Assembly: GCA_002170395.1 (NCBI GenBank)
Contig: NHEJ01000007.1
Location: 151,441-215,440 of the forward strand
Source of the DNA: Betaproteobacteria bacterium TMED82
GTDB taxonomy: Bacteria; Pseudomonadota; Gammaproteobacteria; Burkholderiales; Burkholderiaceae_A
Reading direction: 5' to 3'
DNA: 64,000 nt
Shown here one piece after another: positions 27,825 through 37,521 of the stretch (position 1 is its first letter; every line of letters begins with the position of its first letter). The notes under the pieces were generated by a model, which saw nothing but the letters and a program-made list of their open reading frames with translations, ran no database searches and was not told the DNA's origin. The position numbers and the translations under genes were made by a program.

Positions 27825-29201
27825 ATGTCAACAGTTTTGCTGTTACCCACCATTTTCCTATCAAGTTTATTTTTTGCTTGGTTGGCTATAAATATTGCCA
27901 ATAACATTCGGAAAAAGGAAAAGCTTAGTTCATTACCCCAGTATCATGCGGTATGGGCTTTTTTTTGTGCTTTGTTACCATCGCTTTTTATTTATTTGTT
28001 GGTTTCGATTGGCGACGATATTTTATTTAAATATTGGGTTCAAGGTTTTTACCCTAATTTATCGTCCTTAGATGGGACTGTAAAAGAGATAAATTTTATA
28101 AAAGTTATGAATGAGGTTGATGGCATTACCTTTGGTGAGCCTGAAGCATGGGTAATTCCAGCAGCAGAGGCGTGGGTTCGTTGGAGTGGGACTTCTGCAA
28201 TTTTGGTATCATTTTTAAGTATTTTTAGTTCTGTCTGTCTAGGGGTATACAGCCTTATAAAAGTCAGCTCTTCATTTAAAGCCAGAATTGCAGTCGAGAA
28301 AGTCATTTTGTGGATGCTCGGCCTAAGTTCTATTGTTGCCATAATAACGACTCTAGGAATTGTTTTGTCTGTATTGTTTGAGACAATTAGATTTTTTAAG
28401 CTCATTCCCCCAGATGAGTTTTTATTCGGATTAATATGGAACCCCCAATTCGAAGGAGCAGTACGAGCAGGATCTGAGGGTGCTCCTGCTGAATATGGTA
28501 TGTTACCTATGTTCGTCGGGACATTCCTCATTTCATTTGTTGCATTAAGTGTTGCAGTTCCAGTAGGGCTTTTGAGCGCGATCTATTTGGCTGAATATGC
28601 ATCTAAGAAAGTAAGGGCTTTGGTGAAACCGCTTTTAGAAGTTTTAGCTGGAGTACCTACGGTCGTTTATGGTTTTTTTGCTGCACTCACAGTGGCACCA
28701 ATGATTAAAAATTTGGGAGAAACTATTGGGCTCACTGTTGCATCTGAGTCTGCCTTAGCCGCTGGAATGGTAATGGGGGTAATGATTATTCCGTTTATTT
28801 CCTCACTTTCCGATGATGTCATCAATGCTGTCCCACAGTCTTTACGTGATGCAGCCCTTGGTATGGGTTCTACTCAAAGTGAGACAACTCTTTTAATTGT
28901 TTTGCCTGCAGCATTACCCGGTATTGTTGCTGCTATTATTTTGGCGGTTTCTCGGGCTATTGGTGAAACAATGATAGTCGTTATGGCGGCTGGATTAGCT
29001 GCTAATTTGTCTTTCAACCCCTTAGATGCAGTTACTACTGTTACTGCCCAAATTGTTACAATATTAATGGGGGATCAGGAGTTTGAATCGGCTAAAACTC
29101 TTTCAGCATTTGCGCTAGCTCTTATGCTAATCATTGTTACACTTATACTCAATTTTTTCGCTTTGCAGATAGTCAAGAAATACAGGGAAGCGTATGACTG
29201 A
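27825..29201 (+). CDS. pstC: Phosphate ABC transporter permease PstC (long form)
   Basis: Inner-membrane half of the phosphate importer. The conserved permease core with the EAA-like loop is SLRDAALGMGSTQSETTLLIVLPAALPGI. The 458 residues exceed the usual 300-320 because of an extra N-terminal membrane pair and a periplasmic segment around residues 80-110 (VMNEVDGITFGEPEAWV) before the usual helices. Long forms of PstC occur in some other proteobacteria. It starts at ATG 27825 after the stem-loop and overlaps pstA by 8 bases. Confidence 0.94.
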   Translation: MSTVLLLPTIFLSSLFFAWLAINIANNIRKKEKLSSLPQYHAVWAFFCALLPSLFIYLLVSIGDDILFKYWVQGFYPNLSSLDGTVKEINFIKVMNEVDGITFGEPEAWVIPAAEAWVRWSGTSAILVSFLSIFSSVCLGVYSLIKVSSSFKARIAVEKVILWMLGLSSIVAIITTLGIVLSVLFETIRFFKLIPPDEFLFGLIWNPQFEGAVRAGSEGAPAEYGMLPMFVGTFLISFVALSVAVPVGLLSAIYLAEYASKKVRALVKPLLEVLAGVPTVVYGFFAALTVAPMIKNLGETIGLTVASESALAAGMVMGVMIIPFISSLSDDVINAVPQSLRDAALGMGSTQSETTLLIVLPAALPGIVAAIILAVSRAIGETMIVVMAAGLAANLSFNPLDAVTTVTAQIVTILMGDQEFESAKTLSAFALALMLIIVTLILNFFALQIVKKYREAYD

Positions 29202-30498
29202 CGGCAATAAGTTACTTAGTACAAAACAAGCCTCAATCAGAGTTAGTAACTCTCTGGCTAAAAGACATTTCAAAGAAAAAAACTTTAAATTTTATGGCCA
29301 GATGGCTATTTGTCTAGCATTATTTTTTTTATGCTTTTTGTTTTATATGATTCTTTCTAATGGAATTCCAGGTCTTTTTCAGCATTATGTCATCTTGCAA
29401 GTTGAAGCAGACCGATCGAGAATCGATCCAAAAAATGATTTCTCCGAAGCGTCTTTTTTTGAAGGAGATGCGAAAAAAGTTGTTGAAGAATCCTTGTATA
29501 ACGCACTTGGAAATATAGACGGTAGGCAAGAAAGAAGGACTGCGAGGTCAATAATTTCTCCTGGGTCTGATTCTAGGTTGATCGATTACTTGAGAGATCA
29601 TCCAGAATTATTTGGCAAATCGTTCATGTTTAAATTTGCAGTAGATGACGATGTTGATACCTATCTGAGGGGCTACATTGATAGAGATGTTCCTGAAGAA
29701 GATCGAAGGCTAAAAAATCTTGCAATTGATTATGTAGATATACTGAAAAGTGAGGATAGAATTACCTATGAGCTATCAGATTATTTGTTTTTTGGCTCCG
29801 CCTCTAGAAATGCCGAGATGGCTGGAATTAAGGGCGCTTTTATTGGTTCGATACTTACTCTCCTTGTATGTCTTTCAATTGCATTTCCGTTAGGTTTGGC
29901 TACGGCGATTTATTTAGAAGAAATCGCCCCAAAAAATTGGCTCACTGAAATAATCGAGATAAATATCAATAATCTAGCTGCCGTTCCGTCAGTGGTATTC
30001 GGCATTATGGGGTTAGCGGTTTTTATTGTCGCCTTTGGTCTACCAAGATCTATACCCTTGGTTGGGGGGATTGTCTTAGCGTTGATGACGCTACCTACGA
30101 TTATTATTTCATCTAGAGCAGCAATAAAGGCTGTGCCTCCGAGTATTCGAGATGCAGCTTATGGGATTGGTGCCTCTAAAATGCAAATGATATTTCACCA
30201 TGTTGTGCCGTTAGCAATGCCTGGAATGTTAACTGGGACTATCATTGGTATGGCTCAGGCTTTAGGGGAAACTGCTCCATTGTTGATGATTGGAATGGTA
30301 GCTTTTATTGTTGATATTCCCGGAGGTTTGACAGAGCCAGGGACGGTTTTGCCAGTGCAAATATTCATGTGGGCAGATTTTGCCGAAAGAATGTTCATTC
30401 ACAAGACAAGTGCAGCTATTATTGTATTGTTAGTGTTTTTGATTTTTATGAATATCGGGGCTGTTATGTTGAGGAAGAAGTTAGAAAAACGTTGGTGA
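29194..30498 (+). CDS. pstA: Phosphate ABC transporter permease PstA (long form)
   Basis: Partner permease of PstC. The core loop [29 protein letters not shown] is conserved. The 434 residues contain a large hydrophilic insert after the first membrane helix (about residues 60-200), with [19 protein letters not shown] and [20 protein letters not shown], probably periplasmic and absent from short PstA. The insert in both permeases suggests a shared extra-cytoplasmic contact, perhaps with PstS. ATG 29194. Confidence 0.94.
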   Translation: MTDGNKLLSTKQASIRVSNSLAKRHFKEKNFKFYGQMAICLALFFLCFLFYMILSNGIPGLFQHYVILQVEADRSRIDPKNDFSEASFFEGDAKKVVEESLYNALGNIDGRQERRTARSIISPGSDSRLIDYLRDHPELFGKSFMFKFAVDDDVDTYLRGYIDRDVPEEDRRLKNLAIDYVDILKSEDRITYELSDYLFFGSASRNAEMAGIKGAFIGSILTLLVCLSIAFPLGLATAIYLEEIAPKNWLTEIIEININNLAAVPSVVFGIMGLAVFIVAFGLPRSIPLVGGIVLALMTLPTIIISSRAAIKAVPPSIRDAAYGIGASKMQMIFHHVVPLAMPGMLTGTIIGMAQALGETAPLLMIGMVAFIVDIPGGLTEPGTVLPVQIFMWADFAERMFIHKTSAAIIVLLVFLIFMNIGAVMLRKKLEKRW

Positions 30499-30517
30499 TG
30501 AGAAAGGAATAAAAATC

Positions 30518-31390
30518 ATGGATTCTTCCAGTGTTAAAACTATTAATTCATTAGGACAAAATGTTTCTTCAGATTCTCCAGGGATTGAAGAACGTTTTCT
30601 TCCCGAAACTAGTGTTGGGGAGGTTTTTGTTGAAAAACCGAGAATTACAGCAAGAAACGTTAACGTCTTTTACGAAACCAAGCAGGCTCTCAAAGACGTC
30701 ACTATCGATATTGGTGAAAATCAAGTAATTTCTTTTATTGGACCCTCGGGTTGCGGAAAATCAACTTTTCTTAGGTGCCTAAATCGCATGAATGACACTA
30801 TTGACATCTGTAAAGTAGATGGACAAATTCTTCTTGATGAAGTCGATATTTATGCTGAAAGCCAAGATGTAGTGGCATTAAGAGCTAGGGTTGGCATGGT
30901 TTTTCAAAAGCCCAACCCATTCCCAAAGTCAGTTTTTGAAAATGTTGCTTATGGACCTAAGATCCATGGGTTAGCCGGGTCAAAGGGTGAGTTGGACGAT
31001 ATAGTTGAATCCTCTTTAACTAGGGCTGGATTATGGTCAGAAGTTAAAGATCGGTTAGATCAGCCTGGGACCGGACTTTCTGGAGGGCAACAGCAGCGCC
31101 TTTGTATTGCCAGAGCTATTGCTGTTAGTCCCGAGGTAATACTGATGGACGAACCTTGTTCTGCACTCGACCCAATTGCGACAGCGCGGGTTGAGCAGTT
31201 AATTTATGAGTTAAGGGATCAATATACTATTGTTATAGTTACTCACTCCATGCAACAAGCTGCGCGCGTATCCAATAGAACTGCGTATTTCCATCTCGGC
31301 AAGTTAGTTGAAGTTGGAAAAACTAAAGAGATTTTTATGAATCCGGTTCACTCTTTAACGCAAGATTATATTACTGGCCGTTTCGGTTAA
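30518..31390 (+). CDS. pstB: Phosphate ABC transporter ATPase
   Basis: Energises the PstCA channel. P-loop [20 protein letters not shown], signature [17 protein letters not shown], Walker [16 protein letters not shown] and the switch histidine [17 protein letters not shown] sequence are present. The 290 residues include about 40 extra N-terminal residues before [11 protein letters not shown], which is longer than the E. coli protein (257). ATG 30518 has AAAGGAA upstream. The gene is followed by tRNA genes rather than phoU. Confidence 0.96.
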   Translation: MDSSSVKTINSLGQNVSSDSPGIEERFLPETSVGEVFVEKPRITARNVNVFYETKQALKDVTIDIGENQVISFIGPSGCGKSTFLRCLNRMNDTIDICKVDGQILLDEVDIYAESQDVVALRARVGMVFQKPNPFPKSVFENVAYGPKIHGLAGSKGELDDIVESSLTRAGLWSEVKDRLDQPGTGLSGGQQQRLCIARAIAVSPEVILMDEPCSALDPIATARVEQLIYELRDQYTIVIVTHSMQQAARVSNRTAYFHLGKLVEVGKTKEIFMNPVHSLTQDYITGRFG

Positions 31391-31414
31391 TATCTGAGTT
31401 ATACTATGTTGTCT

Positions 31415-31491
<77 letters not shown>

Positions 31492-31509
31492 TTTTTGGAA
31501 GTCAACAGG

Positions 31510-31586
31510 CTGCCGGTAGCTCAGCTGGATAGAGCAACAGCCTTCTAAGCTGTGGGTCGGGGGTTCGAATCCCTCTCGGCAGGCCA
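31510..31586 (+). tRNA. tRNA-Arg (anticodon TCT)
   Basis: Acceptor CTGCCGG pairs with TCGGCAG (31576-31582, one G-T pair). The anticodon stem CAGCC/AAGCTG region encloses the anticodon TCT, which reads AGA and AGG. The T arm GGGGGTTCGAATCCCTC is intact and CCA is encoded. It lies 18 bases after tRNA-Pro, so the two are probably co-transcribed. Confidence 0.95.
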
Positions 31587-31641
31587 TTATTGATAGAAAT
31601 TTGATCAAGTTTAGTTTAACCTAGAAATTAAGTGCAAACTT

Positions 31642-31718
31642 GGTGGTCGTAGCTCAGTTGGTAGAGTCCCAGATTGTGATTCTGGTTGTCGTGGGTTCGA
31701 GCCCCATCGACCACCCCA
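31642..31718 (+). tRNA. tRNA-His (anticodon GTG)
   Basis: The anticodon loop ATTGTGAT carries GTG. The acceptor reads GGTGGTC at the 5' end and GACCACC at the 3' end. The first G fits the genome-encoded G-1 characteristic of tRNA-His opposite C73, with CCA following. The T arm GTGGGTTCGAGCCCCAT is complete. It lies 55 bases after tRNA-Arg. Confidence 0.95.
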
Positions 31719-31722
31719 TTTT

Positions 31723-32112
31723 TTAAAAGTCAGGTATAAAAGATTCGTCTTCCTGTTGGCGTCGTTCAAACTTGAGAAATTCGTAATATCCGCATCTTAT
31801 AGAATCAGGGTATTCTCTACAAACTTGTGGCCTTGCGTCGTAAATCGAACAACCTCTAGTTTCCTTATTTAGAAAACGGCAAACGCTCTTAAAGATATGA
31901 TCTTTCTTGTGTCGCAAGATAATTTCATTAATGATTTTTTTATCTTCCTCATGCTTATATTGTTTAGTGAATTTTACTCTAGCTTTTTTCTTGGAAATAT
32001 CAAAAAATTTTGCAAGTCTTTTGATGTCCTCTTCATTCACAGCAATTCTGGTATAACTGCAGCAATAAGCTGTGCATTTCTTACAATCAAATTTTTTTTT
32101 CTTTATGCTCAC
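31723..32112 (-). CDS. YkgJ-family cysteine-cluster protein
   Basis: Small protein of the zinc/iron-chelating UPF0153 (YkgJ) family. FDCKKCTAYCCSY, VCRFLNKETRGCSIYDARP, QVCREYPDS and RCGYYE give seven or eight metal-binding cysteines in the family spacing. Its precise role is not known. I chose GTG 32112 (129 residues), which has GAGGTG upstream and puts the first cysteines near the N terminus; an ATG at 32151 would overlap the rpiA region. The stop lies five bases from the tRNA-His 3' end. Confidence 0.88.
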   Translation of the reverse strand: MSIKKKKFDCKKCTAYCCSYTRIAVNEEDIKRLAKFFDISKKKARVKFTKQYKHEEDKKIINEIILRHKKDHIFKSVCRFLNKETRGCSIYDARPQVCREYPDSIRCGYYEFLKFERRQQEDESFIPDF

Positions 32113-32153
32113 AGTCGCACCTCTACTCACTAAACAATGTATATTGTACAAGT

Positions 32154-32825
32154 ATGTGTAAATTGTTGAAAAAAAATGCTGCTGAAACTGCTTTTAATTT
32201 ACTAAAAGAAGATGAGACACTAGGTATCGGCACAGGATCCACGGTTGATTACTTCATCGATATTCTTGGTAAGTCAAATTTTAGAGTAGGCCAAATAGTC
32301 ACAACCTCTTTACGTAGTAGAACAAAATTGGAAAATTATGGATTAAAGGTGATCCCGGTCAACTCGTTTAATCAGACCTTGAGTGTATATGTAGATGGTG
32401 CTGATGAAATTGATTTTCAAATGAATATGATTAAAGGAGGCGGGGGAGCTTTAACTATGGAAAAGCTTGTTGGGTCTCAAGCGATTGCCTTTATCTGTAT
32501 AGTTGATGAAAGTAAGCTGGTAAATCAATTGGGTAGTTTTCCATTACCTATAGAAGTTTTAAGTCACGCTGTTAATTGGGTCGGCAGCTTTTTAGCAAAA
32601 AAATTTAGAGTAGATGTCAAACAAAGGAAAAATTTTTTGACAGATCATGGCAATCCAATTCTGGACGTTTATGGAATGGACATAAAAAACCCTACGCTAT
32701 TAGAAGCAGAATTAAATGATATTCCAGGCATTATATCAAACGGTATTTTTTCAAAAAGAAAGGCTGATCTCGCCATCGTGGGCACGGCCACTGGGGATAT
32801 TAAATGCATTGGCTCGATGCCTTAA
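32154..32825 (+). CDS. rpiA: Ribose-5-phosphate isomerase A
   Basis: Interconverts ribose-5-P and ribulose-5-P in the pentose phosphate pathway. Signatures LGIGTGSTVDYFID, YVDGADEIDFQMNMIKGGGGAL, EKLVGSQAIAFICIVDESK and the end IVGTATGDIKCI are canonical. The 223 residues match the family. The ATG has no clear ribosome-binding site. It starts divergently from the YkgJ gene. Confidence 0.96.
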   Translation: MCKLLKKNAAETAFNLLKEDETLGIGTGSTVDYFIDILGKSNFRVGQIVTTSLRSRTKLENYGLKVIPVNSFNQTLSVYVDGADEIDFQMNMIKGGGGALTMEKLVGSQAIAFICIVDESKLVNQLGSFPLPIEVLSHAVNWVGSFLAKKFRVDVKQRKNFLTDHGNPILDVYGMDIKNPTLLEAELNDIPGIISNGIFSKRKADLAIVGTATGDIKCIGSMP

Positions 32826-32861
32826 AACAAGTTTGTTTTCTAGTTAATATTACAAAAGATA

Positions 32862-32867
32862 TATAAT
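32862..32867 (+). promoter_or_regulatory. Candidate -10 element for phoU
   Basis: TATAAT at 32862-32867 is a perfect sigma-70 -10 hexamer, 28 bases ahead of the phoU ATG. No good -35 hexamer is placed at 17 bases. This suggests phoU is transcribed separately from pst. Confidence 0.35.
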
Positions 32868-32894
32868 ATAAACATTGACACTTTTGGAGTTTGA

Positions 32895-33569
32895 ATGGAC
32901 AAAGCAGTAAATTTGGTTGAGAAAGAAATAGAAAATATTAGATCAAAGATGTTATTGATGGGTGGTATGGTAGTCGAGATGATAAAAAATTCATTAGATG
33001 GCCTTATAAAAGTAGACGACAAATTATTAGAAAGTACTTTTCAACTTGAGAAAAGAGTAAATGCTGCCGAGGTAGAGGTCGATGATTTATGTAACAAATT
33101 TTTAGCTTTGAGAGCTCCCACAGCATCAGATCTCCGTTTTGTTCTTTCCTCTCTGAGAATGATTCGAGACTTGGAGAGAATTGGTGACGAGGCTGAAAAA
33201 ATGGCTCGTATGGCCCAGTTTTTTCATGCTCATGTCGTAAGCGAATCACCTAAACCTGATTTGTCTAGGATGGTGGTTGATGTTATTTCCATGCTGAGAA
33301 GGGTTTTAGATGCTTATGCAAGGGATGATGATTCTGAATTGAAAAAAGTTATTGCTGATGATCTAATTGTCGATGACAAGTTCAGAAAGATACTTCAAGA
33401 TATGTTACTGCGCTCTGTTAATGGAAAACAGAGTGTGGCGAGCTGCCTGGATTTAATTTTCTTTGCTAAAGCTATTGAGCGTATCGGGGATCATGCAAAA
33501 AATATGTCGGAGAGCGTAATTTTTATGGTGAAGGGGAAAGATTTAAGACACACTGATCCACTCCAGTGA
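32895..33569 (+). CDS. phoU: Phosphate signalling protein PhoU
   Basis: Six-helix protein that dampens Pho signalling, linking the Pst transporter to the PhoR kinase. It shows two repeats of the E-x-x-x-D-x-x-x-D motif: AEVEVDDLCNKFLALRAP and MIRDLERIGDEAEKMA, then VDDKFRKILQDML and AIERIGDHAKNMSE. The 224 residues match the family. Unusually, tRNAs, ykgJ and rpiA separate it from pstB, and no phoB/phoR follows; the next gene is convergent yggX, 6 bases away. Confidence 0.95.
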   Translation: MDKAVNLVEKEIENIRSKMLLMGGMVVEMIKNSLDGLIKVDDKLLESTFQLEKRVNAAEVEVDDLCNKFLALRAPTASDLRFVLSSLRMIRDLERIGDEAEKMARMAQFFHAHVVSESPKPDLSRMVVDVISMLRRVLDAYARDDDSELKKVIADDLIVDDKFRKILQDMLLRSVNGKQSVASCLDLIFFAKAIERIGDHAKNMSESVIFMVKGKDLRHTDPLQ

Positions 33570-33575
33570 CACTTA

Positions 33576-33845
33576 TTAATCTTTGGGCACATAGCCTGAT
33601 GCTTGATCAGCCCCATCGCCAAAAAAATGGGCCTCTAATTGCTCACTTAAATATTTTCTGGCCTTCACATCTGATAAATTTAAACGATATTCGTTAACAA
33701 GCATTGTTTGATGCTGAACCCATTCGTTCCACGCTTCTTTCGAAACATGTTCCCAAACTTTTTTACCCAATTCACCCGGAATAGGTGGGAAATCGAGACC
33801 TTCAGCCTCTTTTTTTAATTTGACACATTTAACTATTCTGGTCAT
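33576..33845 (-). CDS. Fe(2+)-trafficking / oxidative damage protection protein YggX
   Basis: Small cytoplasmic protein of 89 residues that protects iron-sulfur clusters against oxidative damage in enterics. The pattern [37 protein letters not shown] and [16 protein letters not shown] is family-wide, including the single conserved cysteine. It lies only four bases after the gene above it on the minus strand, so it probably shares its transcript. Confidence 0.95.
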   Translation of the reverse strand: MTRIVKCVKLKKEAEGLDFPPIPGELGKKVWEHVSKEAWNEWVQHQTMLVNEYRLNLSDVKARKYLSEQLEAHFFGDGADQASGYVPKD

Positions 33846-33849
33846 TTGC

Positions 33850-34329
33850 CTAAGCAGCCTCTAATGATTGCCCAACTCCCCGGTATCTGTCAGCTGCGCA
33901 ACTCGCAGCAAAAGCAAAAGGCTTCACTTGTGGCGAAACATTGCAGACTCCTCGTATATATCCAATTGCCTGTTGGACCACGCTTTGAGATATATAGCTT
34001 GGATCGGGATTTAGATCAAGATGAATTTCAACCTGCCGGTCCCCAAAAACGTCCGCTAATTTCAAGTAAAGCTCCGCTACTTTGTAAACTTCGTTCATCA
34101 GCCTTAATTGAGGCTTATCACCCTTTTGATCAAAATCCTTCTCTCTGATAGTTTCACCAAATAATTTACATCCATGTTTACCATCTATATGTATAACGAC
34201 TACCGAGGTGTAGTCAGCAAACCAACCGTCTTCGCTCGCAAACCTGTTGGAGTCGACTCCAATATATATTTTACTTTCCGTTGACTGTGTCGCGATGAAG
34301 TCTTTGATTTCTGTTATGTTTATTTCCAT
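33850..34329 (-). CDS. YkuK-like RNase H-fold protein (DUF458)
   Basis: 159-residue protein similar to the YkuK/DUF458 family, which is predicted to have an RNase H fold. Evidence is [16 protein letters not shown] (a first acidic strand), [37 protein letters not shown] (second acidic region) and [11 protein letters not shown] catalytic role has not been demonstrated as far as I know. It is upstream of yggX on the same strand and divergent from the macA-like gene. I assign the family with moderate confidence from recalled motifs. Confidence 0.65.
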   Translation of the reverse strand: MEINITEIKDFIATQSTESKIYIGVDSNRFASEDGWFADYTSVVVIHIDGKHGCKLFGETIREKDFDQKGDKPQLRLMNEVYKVAELYLKLADVFGDRQVEIHLDLNPDPSYISQSVVQQAIGYIRGVCNVSPQVKPFAFAASCAADRYRGVGQSLEAA

Positions 34330-34457
34330 AAATATATTGTGCCAGTTAATTCTTAACTTCTCACCATTAACTTTATATTACTTGTATATTATGTGGTATT
34401 AAAAGGATAAGAAGAGTGTCCTATATAATTCTGTTAATGTTTTAAGAGTTGTTCAAC

Positions 34458-35594
34458 ATGAATATTAAAAAAAAATCGAGACTCATCATAGTCTTAGCAG
34501 TCTCTGGCTTGTTTTTGATGATCTTTTTTCTTTTAGGCTCGGAATCTGAGTCAAATTGGCAGCATGTATCAGTTGATGTTGGGAGAATCGAAAAAAAGGT
34601 TTCCGCCACCGGTACCTTGAATCCAATGTCGACCGTTAATGTTGGCACTCAAATCTCAGGCATTATAGAAGACGTTTTTGTAGACTTTAATGATGCTGTT
34701 AAAAAAGGCGAATTACTCGCAAAAGTAGATTCCTCCTTAATAGACGCAAATTTGTCTCAATTAAGTGCTAGGTTATCTGCTGCAGCTGCAGTTTTAAAAG
34801 CGGCGGAAGCACGATTTATACGAGAGAAAAGGTTATTTGCTGAAGGTTTTATATCTCTTGGTTCTCTAGAAAATTCAGAAAAAGAATTTGAGGAAGCTAG
34901 GTCAAGGTTAATGTTAGCGAAGGCTGAATTGAATCGGGAAGATCAAAACTTAATGTATACGAGGATTATTTCTCCGATAGATGGAGTTGTGATCGAAAAA
35001 AAAGTCGACGTAGGGCAAACGGTAGCAGCGAGATTCCAGACTCCCACTTTGTTCAAAATAGCTGGGAACTTGAACTTTATGCAGATTGAAGCATTAGTTT
35101 CTGAGGCAGATATAGGAAATGTAAAAAAAGGACAATCTGTGAGATTTAGTGTTGATGCATATTTTGGTAGAGTTTTTGAGGGTGTCGTAGATAAAGTTAG
35201 ACTGGAACCGAAAGTAGAACAAAATGTTGTAAATTATGTTGTAGTGATTTTAGTGAATAACAAGGAAGGTATTTTGTTACCCGGTATGACCGCACAGGCA
35301 TCAATAGTCGTTGAGTCAAAAGAAAACGTGCTTAGCATTCCTTTGTCAGCCTTGCGTTTTAAGCCAGAGAATAAAAATTTAGAATTTGATAAACCCAAAC
35401 TAAATGACAATTCGTCTATTGTGTATTTGCTGGGAGACAATAACAAGTTGGTACCAACAGATGTAGTGTTAGGCATAGATGATGGAAAAAAAATAGAGGT
35501 TGGTGTGGGTTTGTCAAAAAATGACAAGGTAGTTTTAAGGGAAATTAAAAAGTCAAAATCAAAAAGATCTAGCTTTCGATTTGGTGTCAGATAA
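34458..35594 (+). CDS. MacA-type periplasmic adaptor (HlyD/RND membrane fusion family)
   Basis: Adaptor of a tripartite ABC exporter. The N terminus LIIVLAVSGLFLMIFFLLG is a membrane anchor. The biotinyl-lipoyl-like fold is seen in NVGTQISGIIEDVFVDFNDAV, the hairpin with heptad-like Ala/Leu/Glu repeats at about 105-165, the second lipoyl half YTRIISPIDGVVIEKKVDVG and the barrel domain following. ATG 34458 is preferred over TTG 34449, with AAGAG upstream. Length 378. It heads the long forward operon. Confidence 0.88.
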   Translation: MNIKKKSRLIIVLAVSGLFLMIFFLLGSESESNWQHVSVDVGRIEKKVSATGTLNPMSTVNVGTQISGIIEDVFVDFNDAVKKGELLAKVDSSLIDANLSQLSARLSAAAAVLKAAEARFIREKRLFAEGFISLGSLENSEKEFEEARSRLMLAKAELNREDQNLMYTRIISPIDGVVIEKKVDVGQTVAARFQTPTLFKIAGNLNFMQIEALVSEADIGNVKKGQSVRFSVDAYFGRVFEGVVDKVRLEPKVEQNVVNYVVVILVNNKEGILLPGMTAQASIVVESKENVLSIPLSALRFKPENKNLEFDKPKLNDNSSIVYLLGDNNKLVPTDVVLGIDDGKKIEVGVGLSKNDKVVLREIKKSKSKRSSFRFGVR

Positions 35595-35598
35595 AATT

Positions 35599-36285
35599 AT
35601 GTATCTTCTTTCTACAAGCAAACTGAGGAAAGTTTATTCTAAGGAATTACTTAAGCCAGTAGATGTTCTAAAGGGAATAGATTTAAATGTTCGAGACGGA
35701 GAGTTTCTGAGTCTGATGGGTCCATCGGGCTCAGGAAAATCTACCCTTTTAAATATCTTAGGTTTATTAGATCTTCCAACCAGTGGCTCTGTCCAATTTA
35801 GAGGTCAAGTTATTTCAGGGTTGAATAGTGACTCCAAAGCACTATTGAGAAATGAAAAATTCGGATTTGTTTTCCAAGGATTCAATCTATTAAAAAAAAA
35901 TTCAGTTTTAGAAAATATTTGTTTACCTTTACTTTATTCAGGAACATCGCGAACACAAGCAAAAAAATTGGCTGACGAAGTTTTAGATGTAACAGGACTA
36001 GGTGATCTAGGGAATAGATTTCCAGCACAACTTTCTGGAGGTCAACAACAAAGAGTTGCGATATGTAGAGCATTAATAGTTGAACCAGAATTATTACTAG
36101 CTGACGAACCCACTGGAAATTTAGATTCAGTTACGGCTAGTCAAATAATGAATATATTTAAACAACTCAACAAAGAAAAAGGAATTACCATCATATTAGT
36201 CACCCACGATGCGGAAATTGCGCGTTATAGTTCTAGGCTTATTCGTATGCAAGATGGCGAAATTAAATCCGATGAAAAGATCTAG
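35599..36285 (+). CDS. MacB-type ABC transporter ATPase subunit
   Basis: ATPase component of the exporter. P-loop MGPSGSGKSTLLNILGLLD, signature [15 protein letters not shown], Walker B LLADEPTGNLDSVTA and the switch histidine in ILVTHDAEIARYS are visible. The 228 residues form a stand-alone ATPase, unlike the fused MacB of E. coli. ATG 35599 lies four bases after the adaptor stop. Substrate unknown. Confidence 0.92.
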   Translation: MYLLSTSKLRKVYSKELLKPVDVLKGIDLNVRDGEFLSLMGPSGSGKSTLLNILGLLDLPTSGSVQFRGQVISGLNSDSKALLRNEKFGFVFQGFNLLKKNSVLENICLPLLYSGTSRTQAKKLADEVLDVTGLGDLGNRFPAQLSGGQQQRVAICRALIVEPELLLADEPTGNLDSVTASQIMNIFKQLNKEKGITIILVTHDAEIARYSSRLIRMQDGEIKSDEKI

Positions 36286-36297
36286 GTTAATTTTCTA

Positions 36298-37521
36298 ATG
36301 AGTATCTGGAGTAGTTTTCTTGAAGCTTTCTATTGCTTAGGACATAACTTTTTTAGGACAGCTCTGACGGTATTAGGAGTAGTTATTGGAGTTATGGCTG
36401 TGATTGTAATGTTAGCAGTTGGTAAAGGTGTTCAATACCAAGTTAATGAGAGTATTGCCTCAATAGGCAGTAACTTATTAGTTGTTTTTCCAAGCTTACA
36501 AACCTCCAGTCGAATCCGGGTTCCAAATTCAGGCTCAGTTACGCTTACAGTTGCGGATGGTGAGGCTATTAAACAGTTACCAAGCGTATCGAGGGTGGCA
36601 CCAGTGATAAGTAGAAGTTTTCAAATTTTGTATCAAGATGTTAACTGGAATGCTAGGGTCTCTGGTATAACACCAGACTATAGTTTTGTTAGAGAATGGA
36701 ATTTGCTAGCTGGAGACTATATTTCTGAACAGGATTTAAAAAGTCGTAATCGTGTTGCAATGATTGGGACAACCGTTGCCAAAGAGTTATTCGGTGATGC
36801 TAGAATTACTGGTAAAGTTATTAGAATCTCAAACGTACCTTTTTTGGTAATAGGTGTAATGGAAGAAAAAGGTAGCTCGATCACTGGTAGAGATCAGGAT
36901 AACGCCATATTTATTCCTTTCACAACCGCAAGAAAATTTCTCATAAAAAGTGTATTTCCAGATTCTGTGTCTTATTTAATTTTGAAAATGAATGGAGAAA
37001 TAAGCTTGGAGACGACTGAATACGATGTTGAACAACTATTACGTCAGAGACACAGATTGAGAGGCGATGATAAAAATGACTTTACAGTATCTAACTTAGA
37101 GGAAATATCGTCAACAGCTGAGTCCGCAACTAACGCATTAACTATATTACTTGCCTCAATAGCAGGAGTATCATTGATAGTAGGTGGAATAGGAATTATG
37201 AATATCATGTTAGTGACCGTAACAGAGAGAACCAGAGAAATAGGAATAAGGTTAGCGGTTGGGGCTAGGCAGAGAGATATTATGTTTCAGTTTCTTTTAG
37301 AGTCTTCGATAGTTTGTATGGTTGGTGGGCTATTAGGAATCATTTTTGGGGTCTTATGCTCATGGGGAATCTCTTCGATGACTCAGATTACCGTTGAAGT
37401 AACCATTAGTTCGATTGCTCTTGCATTTTTTATTTCCGTTGGTGTTGGTATTTTTTTTGGTTGGTATCCAGCAAGAAGAGCCTCTATGATGGAACCAGTT
37501 GATGCACTGAGAACCGAATGA
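36298..37521 (+). CDS. MacB-type ABC transporter permease (FtsX/MacB fold)
   Basis: Membrane component with four predicted helices: one near the N terminus (LTVLGVVIGVMAVIVMLAVG), a large periplasmic MacB-PCD domain (about residues 45-265), then three helices (LASIAGVSLIVGGIGIMNIM, CMVGGLLGIIFGVLCSW and IALAFFISVGVGIFFGWYPA). The GIMNIMLVTVTERTREIGIR and ARRASMMEPVDALRTE segments are FtsX-family signatures. Its stop overlaps the gltX start as ATGA. An outer-membrane TolC-like partner is not in the window. Confidence 0.93.
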   Translation: MSIWSSFLEAFYCLGHNFFRTALTVLGVVIGVMAVIVMLAVGKGVQYQVNESIASIGSNLLVVFPSLQTSSRIRVPNSGSVTLTVADGEAIKQLPSVSRVAPVISRSFQILYQDVNWNARVSGITPDYSFVREWNLLAGDYISEQDLKSRNRVAMIGTTVAKELFGDARITGKVIRISNVPFLVIGVMEEKGSSITGRDQDNAIFIPFTTARKFLIKSVFPDSVSYLILKMNGEISLETTEYDVEQLLRQRHRLRGDDKNDFTVSNLEEISSTAESATNALTILLASIAGVSLIVGGIGIMNIMLVTVTERTREIGIRLAVGARQRDIMFQFLLESSIVCMVGGLLGIIFGVLCSWGISSMTQITVEVTISSIALAFFISVGVGIFFGWYPARRASMMEPVDALRTE

